From an uncultured Candidatus Saccharibacteria bacterium (lineage in GTDB: Bacteria; Patescibacteriota; Saccharimonadia; Saccharimonadales; Saccharimonadaceae), in contig CAMYZZ010000008.1 of assembly GCA_947304135.1 (NCBI GenBank), positions 1 through 34,068 of the forward strand: a stretch of 34,068 bases of DNA, given 5' to 3'. The notes below the pieces were generated by a model, which did no database searches, had not been told where the DNA came from, and worked only from the letters and a program-made list of their open reading frames with translations. This document shows, in pieces, positions 14,227 through 22,722 of the stretch (positions are counted from its first letter, which is position 1; each line of letters starts with the position of its first letter). The position numbers were made by a program, and so were the translations under genes.

Positions 14227-15051
14227 ATGAAAATTACGTTTTTAGGTGCAGGTGATTTTGGTTCTGTGCTTTCCGACATCGCAATCTACAACGGTCACGA
14301 AACCAAATTCTATGATCCATACAAATATCCAGATATTACACTACACGAAGCTATTTCCGGCGCAGACGTTGTAGTATATGCCGCGCCATCCTCAGAAGCG
14401 TCCGTCCTTTTGCCAAAACTAGACATTAAGACCCCGCTAATTTGCGCCAGCAAAGGCTTTCTTTCGCTCAAACCTTTTTCCCGTTTCAAAAACTTCTCGG
14501 CTATTTCTGGTGCAGGTTTTTCCAAAACCATTCGCGCTACACTCGACGCCGAGCCAGAAGAAGCAAGAGATATCACTTTGACCGCATCATCAGAACTCTC
14601 AGAAGAAATTTTTTCTACCGAAAAAATCAAGATCGAATACACCAAAGATACTCTTGGCATTTTACTCTGTGGCGCACTAAAAAACATTTATGCCATCGGC
14701 GCTGGCTACTATGGCGGCGGCGAAGTGTCTATGAGCTACCTAGAAAATGTTATTTCCGAAATGTTAGACCTTCTAGAAATAAACGATGCCGACAAAAATA
14801 CTCTACGTCTCTCTTGCGGCGCAGCCGACCTGGTTTATTCTTGTAGCGAAAGCTCTAGAAATTTCCGCCTAGGCGCACTTATTAAAAAAGGAGATCAAGA
14901 GAAAATCAAAACCTTTATCGCCCACAATACATTAGAAGGTATCAACATCGTCCGCGCGCTCAAAGATTATCCAGATTTTGTCATTCCAAACGACACTCCA
15001 ATGATCAAAGATATCATTAATCTAGTAAAGGAACAAGATGCCATTAAATAG
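14227..15051 (+). CDS. gpsA: NAD(P)-dependent glycerol-3-phosphate dehydrogenase
   Basis: The dinucleotide-binding GAGDFGSV starts the protein. GILLCGALKNIYAIGAGYYG and CGAADLVYSCSESSRNFRLG match the substrate-site Lys and the SRN motif of GpsA, which reduces dihydroxyacetone phosphate to glycerol-3-phosphate for lipid headgroups. At 274 aa it is shorter than usual GpsA (about 330); the GPSFA-type segment is reduced to SGAGFSKTIR, so the family call is solid but the enzyme is compact. Its 3' end overlaps the helicase gene by 14 nt. Confidence 0.85.
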   Translation: MKITFLGAGDFGSVLSDIAIYNGHETKFYDPYKYPDITLHEAISGADVVVYAAPSSEASVLLPKLDIKTPLICASKGFLSLKPFSRFKNFSAISGAGFSKTIRATLDAEPEEARDITLTASSELSEEIFSTEKIKIEYTKDTLGILLCGALKNIYAIGAGYYGGGEVSMSYLENVISEMLDLLEINDADKNTLRLSCGAADLVYSCSESSRNFRLGALIKKGDQEKIKTFIAHNTLEGINIVRALKDYPDFVIPNDTPMIKDIINLVKEQDAIK

Positions 15052-18000
15052 TGCTCAGAAAAAAGCCGTCGAATATCTCGACGGACCGCTCCTAGTCATC
15101 GCCGGCCCCGGCACCGGCAAAACCCAACTACTTTCTTCCAAAGTAGAATACATCCTAAAAAATACCGACGCCAACCCAGAAAATATTTTGTGTCTCACTT
15201 TTACGGAGTCCGGTGCCGCCAATATGCGCGACCGCCTACTTTCTATGATTGGCCAAGACGCCGCCAAAGTTCATATTTATACTTACCACGCTTTTGGTTC
15301 GACCATTCTTGCCGAATACAAAAACTATGCCGAACGTTTTGACCGCAATCTTGACGCCGCAATCGACAATGTTATGCAATACAAAATTATCAAAAGCATT
15401 CAAGATTCACTTGATGCCTTTGACATCATGAAGCACGCCAACACATCAGATATTATTGATACAATTTCTTCCGCCAAATCCGCCCGCCTCACTGGCAAAG
15501 ACCTAGAAGAAATTGCAAAAAGCAATATAGAAATTACCGAAAAGTTGAACGGCGAGCTAAACAATATTCTGCAAAACGTCAAACGCGGCATGAAATTTGA
15601 CGTTGGCGTTGCAGAGGTTTATGGGCCGATAGAAGAAACTCTTGCAAAGTACACTACGCCAGAGCCAATCTGCAAAAACATCGAACGCGAAGTCAACTCG
15701 CTTCTCCTTGAACTCCACAACATCATCAAGACAGAAGGAGAAAAAGACCGCCCGTCTATCTCCCCACTCACTGCCTGGAAAAACAAGCGCTTCGAACTAG
15801 ACGACGAAGGGAGCTACCGTTTGTCAAATCGCGTCGCCAACAAAAAGCTCCTAAGTTTGTCGCACATTATGCAGGAATACGAAAAATACTTAGAGACATC
15901 TGGCCTGTACGATTTTGCCGATATGATTCAGCAAGCTATCAAAATCTTGTCCGAAGACGAAGGATTTAAATTGACACTAGAAGAGCGTTATCAATATATC
16001 CTGCTTGACGAGTTCCAGGACACCAACGCCGCCCAAGCCGAACTAATTTTCAAACTTACCGACTACGAAAAACCAGTCGTAATGGCGGTCGGCGACGATG
16101 ACCAAGCCATCTTTGCTTTCCAAGGTGCCAACGTTTCCAATATCGTAGACTTTGTCGCTCATTACGGCGCCGAGAGAATTACCCTACTAGAAAATTATCG
16201 CAGTAAAGACCAAATCCTTGATTTGTCATACAATATCCGCGAACAAATATCCGATTCCTTTGCCAAGGCGCAAAACATTGACAAAAAATTACTCGGCCAC
16301 AAAGACGGAGCCGCCAACATCACCCGTCACGAGTTTATCGAAAGTTCCGCCGAATATCATTGGGTTGCCAGCGAAATCAAAAAGCTAATCGATGCCGGCG
16401 TTTCGCAAAGAGACATCGCCATCATCACGCCAAAACACAAATACGTCGCGCCGCTTTTGCCATATCTCAAAGCGTATCCAGAGATCAAAATCTCCTACGA
16501 AAAACGCGACAATCTTTTCGAGGACGCCCGTATCCACGAGATCATTACGCTTTCTCGTTTTGTCCACGAACTCACGCTAGGCCAAAACCCAGCACATCTC
16601 CTTTTCGAAATACTTTCATTCCCATTCTTAGGGATCTCACCAATCGATGCTGTCCGCGCCATCAACAAAGTTCCGCGCAAATTTACTTTAGACTATCTAC
16701 TAGAAAGTGAAAACGAAGAGCTCAAAAATCTCGGGCTCTTCCTCTCTGAGCTTGCTATAAAAGCTGCAAACTCTCCACTCGAATTGTTCCTCGATTATCT
16801 TATCGGCACCACTGCCTACGCTGGCGACAAACATTCTAACTTCCTAAATTACTATACCAAATCTGGTGACGGATTTTCTACATTCGAACTCTACGAAAAT
16901 CTCTCTGTCCTCCGCGAAGCCATTTCAAAACACAGCACGGGCGGTACATTGAAACTCGCCGATTTTATCACTTTTGTTGACGACTACAAACTTGCCAATG
17001 CTCCGCTCACCAACACTAGCCCATACCAAGATTCAGCCGATTCCGTCCAAATTCTAACCGCACACAAAAGCAAAGGTCTAGAGTTTGAACATGTATTTTT
17101 GGTCGCCACTGACGATCGTGCTTGGGGTAATGCCAAAGGCAACAACAACATGCTCAGCCTCCCACAAAACCTAGTTGGCATCCGCCATACCGGTATCACA
17201 GAAGACGAAAAACTTCGCCTCTTCTTTGTCGCCATCACCCGTGCCAAGGCGGAGCTAATTATGACAAACTCCATCAAAGATTTTTCTGACAAAAATCCTG
17301 CCAGACTCCAGTACTTAGCCGAACACGAAGAAAAAGACGAGCAGGGAAATATCAAAATCATTTCACCATATTTACCAGAAGGCTCACGCGAAGTTATTTT
17401 GCATTACCAAAATTTGCCAGAAGACGAAAAAAGAAGCGACCTTGCGACCGCCTGGATTTCTAGCTATAAGCACATCACCGGCGAGCTCCGCGAGATACTC
17501 GAAAAACGCACCGAAAGCTACAAGCTCACCGCCACCGACTTGACATCATTTATCGATATTGCTTACAGTGGACCACGCGCATTTTACGAGAAAAAAATTC
17601 TCCGCGCACCAGACGAGTCTTATTCCATGAGCCTGACGTTTGGCAACCTCATCCACGCCTGTTTCGAAAAGGTTACCAACGAAAAACTGTCCGACGAAGA
17701 TGCGCTCAAATTCTACGAGCAAGAACTTGCAAGCGCCTCAGTTCCGGACGAAGACACCGACGATCTTCGCGAACGCGGTCTAAAATCGCTAGAAGCCTCG
17801 CTCAAAAAATTTGGCAAATTACTCCGCGACGAGAACGCCCGCGCCGAGGTCAACCTTGCGCACGACCATATCGTGTTAAACGTCACTCTTGGAGATAAGA
17901 CCATCAATGTCCCACTCACGGGCAAAATTGACCATATCCATATCAACCCAGCAGACAAGACCATCGAGATTTACGATTTCAAAACCTCGGGTTTCAAAGA

Positions 18001-18343
18001 CAACAAATGGGATTCTCATCCAACGCTTTTTAAATACAAATTGCAGCTAGGTTTTTACAAACTATTGCTAAACCTTTCTCCAGAATATAGCAAATATAAA
18101 GTAACAAAAGCACACATCTTGTTTGTCGTCCCAGATAGCGCCGACGCCAAAGTCCACGACAAAGTCTACGAATATAACAAAAAAGACGAAGAAATACTAA
18201 AACAACTCATCGGAGCAACCTACTCACATATCCATAACCTAGATTTTGTTGACGACCCAGAATTATTCGTCGAACCTCGCCCCGAAGCTAGCATCAAAGA
18301 TATCCGTGAATTCATCCAGCTTATGCTTGACAAAGCAGCCTAA
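15038..18343 (+). CDS. UvrD/AddA-like superfamily 1 helicase with C-terminal PD-(D/E)XK nuclease
   Basis: The motifs appear in order: Q-motif LNSAQKKAV, Walker A AGPGTGKT, LTFTESGAANMRDRL, DEFQDTN (near residue 324), VGDDDQAIFAFQGA, LENYRSK, TAHKSKGLEFEHVFL and LFFVAITRAKAEL. The C-terminal domain has GKIDHIHI and YDFKTSG (about 960-980), the Asp...Asp-x-Lys layout of RecB/AddAB-type nucleases. At 1101 aa it is a fused helicase-nuclease for double-strand-break processing or repair. It starts inside gpsA with no separate promoter, so the two are co-transcribed. Confidence 0.92.
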   Translation: MPLNSAQKKAVEYLDGPLLVIAGPGTGKTQLLSSKVEYILKNTDANPENILCLTFTESGAANMRDRLLSMIGQDAAKVHIYTYHAFGSTILAEYKNYAERFDRNLDAAIDNVMQYKIIKSIQDSLDAFDIMKHANTSDIIDTISSAKSARLTGKDLEEIAKSNIEITEKLNGELNNILQNVKRGMKFDVGVAEVYGPIEETLAKYTTPEPICKNIEREVNSLLLELHNIIKTEGEKDRPSISPLTAWKNKRFELDDEGSYRLSNRVANKKLLSLSHIMQEYEKYLETSGLYDFADMIQQAIKILSEDEGFKLTLEERYQYILLDEFQDTNAAQAELIFKLTDYEKPVVMAVGDDDQAIFAFQGANVSNIVDFVAHYGAERITLLENYRSKDQILDLSYNIREQISDSFAKAQNIDKKLLGHKDGAANITRHEFIESSAEYHWVASEIKKLIDAGVSQRDIAIITPKHKYVAPLLPYLKAYPEIKISYEKRDNLFEDARIHEIITLSRFVHELTLGQNPAHLLFEILSFPFLGISPIDAVRAINKVPRKFTLDYLLESENEELKNLGLFLSELAIKAANSPLELFLDYLIGTTAYAGDKHSNFLNYYTKSGDGFSTFELYENLSVLREAISKHSTGGTLKLADFITFVDDYKLANAPLTNTSPYQDSADSVQILTAHKSKGLEFEHVFLVATDDRAWGNAKGNNNMLSLPQNLVGIRHTGITEDEKLRLFFVAITRAKAELIMTNSIKDFSDKNPARLQYLAEHEEKDEQGNIKIISPYLPEGSREVILHYQNLPEDEKRSDLATAWISSYKHITGELREILEKRTESYKLTATDLTSFIDIAYSGPRAFYEKKILRAPDESYSMSLTFGNLIHACFEKVTNEKLSDEDALKFYEQELASASVPDEDTDDLRERGLKSLEASLKKFGKLLRDENARAEVNLAHDHIVLNVTLGDKTINVPLTGKIDHIHINPADKTIEIYDFKTSGFKDNKWDSHPTLFKYKLQLGFYKLLLNLSPEYSKYKVTKAHILFVVPDSADAKVHDKVYEYNKKDEEILKQLIGATYSHIHNLDFVDDPELFVEPRPEASIKDIREFIQLMLDKAA

Positions 18344-18355
18344 ATTCTCTATAAT
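18327..18355 (+). promoter_or_regulatory. Perfect consensus promoter TTGACA-17-TATAAT
   Basis: Both hexamers match the housekeeping-sigma consensus exactly with 17-nt spacing, overlapping the end of the helicase gene. The start near 18362 gives a leader of about 53 nt with a small hairpin (TATTTG-8 nt-CAAATA, 18363-18382). Confidence 0.85.
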
Positions 18356-18414
18356 TAACACATATTTGCAAAAAGTCAAATAAATACGTTCTAGCATAAA
18401 AGGGGGTGTTATGA

Positions 18415-18603
18415 GTGGGTTTAACGTATACATGCCCAACCTGTGGCAAATTGTACTTTTCTGAGAATCAAATGCGAGGCTGCACACACGGACGTTCGAC
18501 TAAAAGATGCGATCAGTGCTTCGGCAGTGGTCAGATCACTGGCGTCTTTGGTCCAAACCAAACTTGTCCAAGATGCTACGGCACAGGCCGCATCGAGCGC
18601 TAA
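18415..18603 (+). CDS. Small zinc-ribbon / DnaJ-type Cys-rich protein, 62 aa
   Basis: Four Cys pairs or near-pairs: CPTC near the N-terminus, then C..., CDQCFGSG and CPRCYGTG. The last two are the CxxCxGxG repeats of the DnaJ zinc-binding domain, so one or two zinc ions are likely bound. The start is GTG 18415, 8 nt after AGGGGGTG; an ATG 5 nt earlier is out of frame and gives a short different peptide. It has the strongest promoter in the window and its own terminator, so it is a separate, probably highly expressed gene. The rest of DnaJ is absent; the role is unknown. Confidence 0.75.
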   Translation: MGLTYTCPTCGKLYFSENQMRGCTHGRSTKRCDQCFGSGQITGVFGPNQTCPRCYGTGRIER

Positions 18604-18623
18604 TAGTCGCGCTGTTCTCACCC

Positions 18624-18650
18624 GGGAGATTCTATGAATCTCCCTATTTT
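18624..18650 (+). terminator. Intrinsic terminator of the zinc-ribbon gene
   Basis: GGGAGATTC-TAT-GAATCTCCC is a perfect 9-bp stem followed by TATTTTTAT. Confidence 0.88.
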
Positions 18651-18652
18651 TA

Positions 18653-18661
18653 TGTTATAAT
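18653..18661 (+). promoter_or_regulatory. Extended -10 promoter of the dihydrouridine synthase, leaderless type
   Basis: TGTTATAAT ends 6 nt before ATG, immediately after the preceding terminator. No ribosome site. Confidence 0.6.
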
Positions 18662-18667
18662 AATATA

Positions 18668-19681
18668 ATGAATTTCTGGCAAAAATTACCACATGGGTTT
18701 ACCGTCCTTGCGCCAATGGAAGGCGTCACGGACGTGGTTTTTCGTGACGTTGTTGCACGTGCCGGCGCGCCAGATGTTTTCTTTACCGAGTTCACCAACG
18801 TCTCTAGTTTTGCTTCCGAAAAAGGTCGCCATGACGCTTTGGAGCGCCTAGACCTAAAAATCGCGCCAAATCTCTCCAAGACTGACCCGAATATTTCCAA
18901 AATCACAGACCGCGCCACAAACTCCACCCCTGTTGTAGCACAAATTTGGGGCAAAAATCCCAAGCATTTTGGAGATTTAGCCTCCGCGCTCGAAGAATTG
19001 GGTTTTGCCGGTCTAGATATCAATATGGGCTGCCCAGACCGCCACGTCAACAAAGCTGGTGGCGGTGCCGCCATGATCAAAACTCCAGACCTCGCTCTAG
19101 AATGCATCAAGTGTGCCCGCAAAAACACCAAACTTCCAGTCTCGGTCAAAACCCGCCTAGGATTCACCAAAATCGAAGAATACAAAACTTGGCTACCGCT
19201 GCTCCTAAATCAGCATCTCGCCGCCCTTACTGTGCATCTGCGTACACGTAAAGAAATGAGCAAAGCACCAGCCCACTACGAACTTATTCCAGAAATTATC
19301 AAGCTTCGCGACGAAATCTCTCCAGAAACTATACTAATTATTAATGGCGACATAGATGATCTAAAATCCGCCAAAGAACTATCAGAAAAATACCCAGGCG
19401 TTGATGGGTTTATGATTGGTCGCGGTGTTTTCAAAAACCCATATTGCTTTACCACTCACGAGCCAACCAGGGAAGAACTCCAAAATCTCTTCCTCTACCA
19501 TCTGGACATTTTTGACATCCGCGCCAAAGAACTAGCATCTCGCGATTCTCGCTACCCATACGAGCCCATCAAACACTTCATCAAAATCTACTTCACCAGC
19601 TTTGATGGCGCCAGTGAGCTCCGCCAAAAACTCATGGAATGCAAAAGCACATCAGAACTTAGGAAAATTCTTGAGCAATAG
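18668..19681 (+). CDS. dus: tRNA-dihydrouridine synthase
   Basis: LAPMEGVTDVVFRDVVARAG at the N-terminus, the catalytic-Cys motif INMGCPDRHV, KAGGGAAMIKTP, VSVKTRLGF, and the flavin-phosphate motif (LIINGDIDD, GFMIGRGVF) define the Dus family, which uses FMN and NADPH to reduce uridines in tRNA. The usual HGRTRxQ reads HLRTRKEM, a moderate variation. Length (337 aa) is normal. Its last codons (RKILEQ, stop) form the first unit of a three-fold repeat that continues downstream. Confidence 0.92.
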   Translation: MNFWQKLPHGFTVLAPMEGVTDVVFRDVVARAGAPDVFFTEFTNVSSFASEKGRHDALERLDLKIAPNLSKTDPNISKITDRATNSTPVVAQIWGKNPKHFGDLASALEELGFAGLDINMGCPDRHVNKAGGGAAMIKTPDLALECIKCARKNTKLPVSVKTRLGFTKIEEYKTWLPLLLNQHLAALTVHLRTRKEMSKAPAHYELIPEIIKLRDEISPETILIINGDIDDLKSAKELSEKYPGVDGFMIGRGVFKNPYCFTTHEPTREELQNLFLYHLDIFDIRAKELASRDSRYPYEPIKHFIKIYFTSFDGASELRQKLMECKSTSELRKILEQ

Positions 19682-19763
19682 GTTTTTGAGTTATTAGAGA
19701 AATTCTGATGCAATAGTTTCTGAGCTATTGGAAAATTCTTGAGCAATAGGTTTTTAGACTATC
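19662..19763 (+). repeat. Three degenerate tandem repeats of about 34 bp covering the dus 3' end
   Basis: Units start at 19662, 19697 and 19730. Units 1 and 3 share GGAAAATTCTTGAGCAATAG and following bases; unit 2 is diverged (GAGAAATTCTGATGCAATAG). The stop codon of dus lies in unit 1. Unit 2 can fold as CAATAG-8 nt-CTATTG. Confidence 0.8.
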
Positions 19764-19838
19764 AGAGTCTTCAACACCGTCAAATGCGCCAGTGGCGCAT
19801 TTGTGGCATAGTCTAAAAACCTATTGCTCGAATTTTCC
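19730..19838. repeat. Long inverted repeat with an internal hairpin
   Basis: The left arm 19730-19762 and right arm 19808-19838 pair over about 31 bp with a single 2-nt bulge. The space between contains a perfect hairpin AAATGCGCC-AGT-GGCGCATTT (19782-19802). The left arm is a copy of the dus 3' end, and the right arm provides the -35 box of the next gene. It fills the 177-nt gap between dus and the antiporter gene. Confidence 0.88.
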
Positions 19839-19852
19839 ATCCGCCGTATAAT
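19824..19852 (+). promoter_or_regulatory. Promoter of the antiporter gene, -35 inside the inverted repeat
   Basis: TTGCTC, 17-nt spacer, TATAAT; the -10 ends 6 nt before ATG, so the transcript would be leaderless. The -35 is part of the palindrome's right arm. Confidence 0.6.
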
Positions 19853-19858
19853 AAGCTT

Positions 19859-20818
19859 ATGCCTATCCCACTAAGCATTCTTCTACTTGTCATCGGCTTT
19901 GTATTTTTGATCAAAGGCGCCGACTTTTTCGTGGATGGCGCTGTTTCTATTGCAAACAATTTCAAAATCCCAAAAGTCTTAATTGGCCTGACGATCGTTG
20001 CCTTTGGTACTTCTGCGCCAGAGCTTGCCGTATCCATTGCGTCTCTTGCCGAAGGCAGTACCGACATGGTACTTGGCAACGTCATTGGTTCTAATATTAT
20101 CAACATTTTACTCATCCTCGGCCTTGCCGCCCTTATCCGCCCGCTCAGAATCAGAAGCAATACCATCAGAAAAGAAATTCCTATCACCATTCTAATTTCC
20201 AGCCTGCTCGTTGTCCTCTTTCTTGATGTTGAGCTCCAATCTGGCACTATTGACCAAATCACTCGTAGCGACGGTATTGCTATTCTTCTGTTCTTTGCCA
20301 TCTTCCTTTATTACCTTATCAATATGGCGCTCCGCTCGCGCGACAAAAATGCCGTAGAGAAACCACGCTGGAAATTCCTGCCATCTGTCATCATCACCAT
20401 CCTAGGCCTTGCCGGCATTATTGGCGGCTCCGAGCTCGTCGTTAACTCTGCCACCAACATTGCTAGCGCCATTGGCATTTCCGAACGTATGATCGCCCTC
20501 ACTGTGATTGCACTTGGCACCTCACTCCCAGAACTTGTCACCACGGTCGTCTCTGCCAAAAAAGGAGAAACCGACCTGGTCATCGGAAACATTCTCGGCT
20601 CCAACATCTTCAATATCTGTATGGTGCTAGGTATTCCAGTTTCAATTTTTGGCACCGTCACCCCAGCTTCGTTCAAAGTCATAGACCTCGTCATGTTGGT
20701 CGGCTCAGCAGTTCTGCTCTACATCTTTAGCAAAACCCACCACAAAATTTCCCGAGCCGAAGGCGTCGTGATGCTTCTCGCCTTCCTGGCCTACTATATC
20801 ACTATTTTCATCATCTAA
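19859..20818 (+). CDS. Calcium/sodium antiporter (CaCA family, YrbG-like)
   Basis: It is a membrane protein with two inverted halves, each carrying the alpha-repeat of the CaCA superfamily: GTSAPELAVSIAS with GNVIGSNIINI (near residues 48-85) and GTSLPELVTTVVS with GNILGSNIFNI (near 220-255). Ten or so transmembrane helices are evident. The family exchanges Ca2+ for Na+ (or K+/Na+) across the cytoplasmic membrane. Length (319 aa) is normal for bacterial members. It is a single gene preceded by the palindrome and followed by frr with its own promoter. Confidence 0.92.
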   Translation: MPIPLSILLLVIGFVFLIKGADFFVDGAVSIANNFKIPKVLIGLTIVAFGTSAPELAVSIASLAEGSTDMVLGNVIGSNIINILLILGLAALIRPLRIRSNTIRKEIPITILISSLLVVLFLDVELQSGTIDQITRSDGIAILLFFAIFLYYLINMALRSRDKNAVEKPRWKFLPSVIITILGLAGIIGGSELVVNSATNIASAIGISERMIALTVIALGTSLPELVTTVVSAKKGETDLVIGNILGSNIFNICMVLGIPVSIFGTVTPASFKVIDLVMLVGSAVLLYIFSKTHHKISRAEGVVMLLAFLAYYITIFII

Positions 20819-20855
20819 AAGCATCCCCTGATTTCAAACTATTCCAAGCTTTCAT

Positions 20856-20879
20856 GTTATAATAGAATCATAATAGGAG
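20856..20879 (+). promoter_or_regulatory. Promoter and ribosome site of the frr operon
   Basis: TGTTATAAT (ending 20863) is followed by a 22-nt leader with AGGAG (20875-20879) 6 nt before ATG. This is one of the few genes here with the classic leadered layout. Confidence 0.65.
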
Positions 20880-20885
20880 TCTTTT

Positions 20886-21428
20886 ATGTTTGATACAAAT
20901 GAAGAAAAACTTGCAATGGACAAAGCCGTTGAACGTTTCAAAGACGAGATGAAAAAAGTCCGCACCGGCCGTGCTCATCCAGACATGCTAGGCGGCATCA
21001 AGGTAGAAGCATATGGTCAGTTTATGCCGCTAAATCAGGTTGCCAACGTCACCGTTTCTGACGCCACCATGCTTCTTGTCACACCATTTGATCCAGGCAA
21101 TATCAACAATATAGAGTCAGCCATCCGCGCAGATTCTACCCTTGGCCTCAATCCTGCCGACGACGGCCGCGTCATCCGCGTCCCAATCCCACCTCTTACC
21201 GAAGAACGCCGTCGCGAAATCGTCAAAACCGCTTCCGAGAAGGTTGAGACCGCCAAAGTTGCCATCAGAAACATCCGCGAAGATGCCAGAAAAGACATCA
21301 AAGAAGCCAAGCTCCCAGAAGATGCCAGAAAACGCGCCGAAAAAGAAATCGACGACATGACCCGCGAATACACCGACAAAATCGATGCAGAATTTAAGGC
21401 TAAAGAAGCCGAGATTATGAAGATCTAA
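20886..21428 (+). CDS. frr: Ribosome recycling factor
   Basis: MKKVRTGRAHPDMLGGIKVE, PLNQVANVTV, TPFDPGNINNIESAIRADST and GLNPADDGRVIRVPIPPLTE match the RRF family, which with EF-G splits post-termination ribosomes. The length of 180 aa is typical. It is followed after one base by rseP, in line with the frr...rseP...proS order common in bacteria. Confidence 0.95.
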   Translation: MFDTNEEKLAMDKAVERFKDEMKKVRTGRAHPDMLGGIKVEAYGQFMPLNQVANVTVSDATMLLVTPFDPGNINNIESAIRADSTLGLNPADDGRVIRVPIPPLTEERRREIVKTASEKVETAKVAIRNIREDARKDIKEAKLPEDARKRAEKEIDDMTREYTDKIDAEFKAKEAEIMKI

Positions 21429-21429
21429 C

Positions 21430-22722
21430 ATGAATATTTTCTTAGGTGTTTTAGTTGGGTTTCTTATCTTGATGGCTCTCGTGGTCGCACACGAGTTCGG
21501 CCATTTTATTGCCGCAAGAAAAAACGGCGTAGAAGTAGAAGAATTTGGCATTGGCTTTCCACCTCGCGCAGTTGCTTGGGCTAGAAATCCAGAATACCTA
21601 GAATGGAAAGCCCAGAAAAAAGCCGCCAGAGGCGATTCAAAAAAGCTCACTCGGCTCGGCAAAAAACCCAAAGCCTGGCTACGCTTTCCAAAATCCGAGT
21701 GGGGAAAGAAACAAAAGACTCTAATTTTCTCCATCAACTTTTTGCCAATCGGCGGCTTCTGCTCGATGAAAGGCGAGTCCGACAGCGACCGTCGCCCACA
21801 TAGCTTTGGCTCGGCCAGCTTCTGGGGCAAAACCAAAATCCTCTTTGCCGGCGTCACTATGAACTGGCTTGTTGCTTTTGTTATTCTAACAATTCTATCC
21901 TGGACCGGTATGCCAGAATTTATGAACGGCCAATTCACTATGCCGGGCGACACCACTATTACGCCAGCCACAGTTTCTGTCAAAGATGTTCTAGAAAACT
22001 CCCCTGCAGAGAAGGCTAATCTCAAGGCCGGCGATGTTTTTATCTCCGCCTATCCATCAGATAATCCTAGCGATATTACTTCATTTGATACCGCTTCTGA
22101 CATTATCGCCTTCAACAAAAGCCATCCAAAGCAATCTATCATCTACCATATCTCTAGAGATCACGAAGATAAAGAAATAAAAGTCACGCTAAACCCAGAA
22201 GACGCAGAATATCTACTTGGCGTCACTATGAATCAAGAAGGCCAAGTCCTTTATCATTCAACTTGGTCCGCACCAATCGTCGCTGCCGCCAACACTATCC
22301 AACTTACCGGGGAAACATACCGCGGCCTTGGCAACATGATCGGCTCATTCTTTTCCGGTATCACCAAACAATTTAGCTCCGACGAAGCCACCCGTTCTGA
22401 GGGTCAATCCCAAATCAAAGCTGCCGGAGACTCCGTCTCTGGTCCAGTCGGCATCATTGGCGTTCTCTTCCCAAATTCCGTCGCTGCCGGCCCAACCACG
22501 CTAGCTTTCCTCGCGGCTATCATTTCTATCTCGCTCGCCTGCATGAATGTCCTCCCAATCCCAGCCCTAGACGGCGGTCGATTCACACTAATTGCACTCT
22601 TCCGTCTCCGGGGCAAAAAACTCACCAAAGAAATCGAGGAAAAAATCGTCGCTCGTGCCTTTATCTTCTTACTTATCCTAATCGCCCTTGTCACCGTACT
22701 TGATATCACGAGGTTCTTCTAA
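21430..22722 (+). CDS. rseP: RseP-type site-2 zinc metalloprotease
   Basis: The zinc motif VVAHEFGHFIAARK (HExxH near residue 21), FLPIGGFCSMKGE, a PDZ domain (about 175-270, SPAEKANLKAGDVFISAYP) and the second catalytic motif NVLPIPALDGGR (near 380) define the M50 intramembrane protease family, which cuts membrane-anchored regulators or signal-peptide remnants. About four transmembrane helices are seen. A basic insertion (QKKAARGDSKKLTRLGKKPK, near 60-85) follows the first motif. No ribosome site is visible; translation is likely coupled to frr (1-nt gap). Confidence 0.93.
   Translation: MNIFLGVLVGFLILMALVVAHEFGHFIAARKNGVEVEEFGIGFPPRAVAWARNPEYLEWKAQKKAARGDSKKLTRLGKKPKAWLRFPKSEWGKKQKTLIFSINFLPIGGFCSMKGESDSDRRPHSFGSASFWGKTKILFAGVTMNWLVAFVILTILSWTGMPEFMNGQFTMPGDTTITPATVSVKDVLENSPAEKANLKAGDVFISAYPSDNPSDITSFDTASDIIAFNKSHPKQSIIYHISRDHEDKEIKVTLNPEDAEYLLGVTMNQEGQVLYHSTWSAPIVAAANTIQLTGETYRGLGNMIGSFFSGITKQFSSDEATRSEGQSQIKAAGDSVSGPVGIIGVLFPNSVAAGPTTLAFLAAIISISLACMNVLPIPALDGGRFTLIALFRLRGKKLTKEIEEKIVARAFIFLLILIALVTVLDITRFF

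Noticed and set aside
19813-20694. Minus-strand ORFs opposite the antiporter gene
   Set aside because: These are shadows of the two alpha-repeats; the sense protein is a textbook CaCA antiporter.
21117-22025. 302-aa minus-strand ORF opposite frr and rseP
   Set aside because: It spans two clearly identified genes in the other direction and has no motif, promoter or ribosome site.
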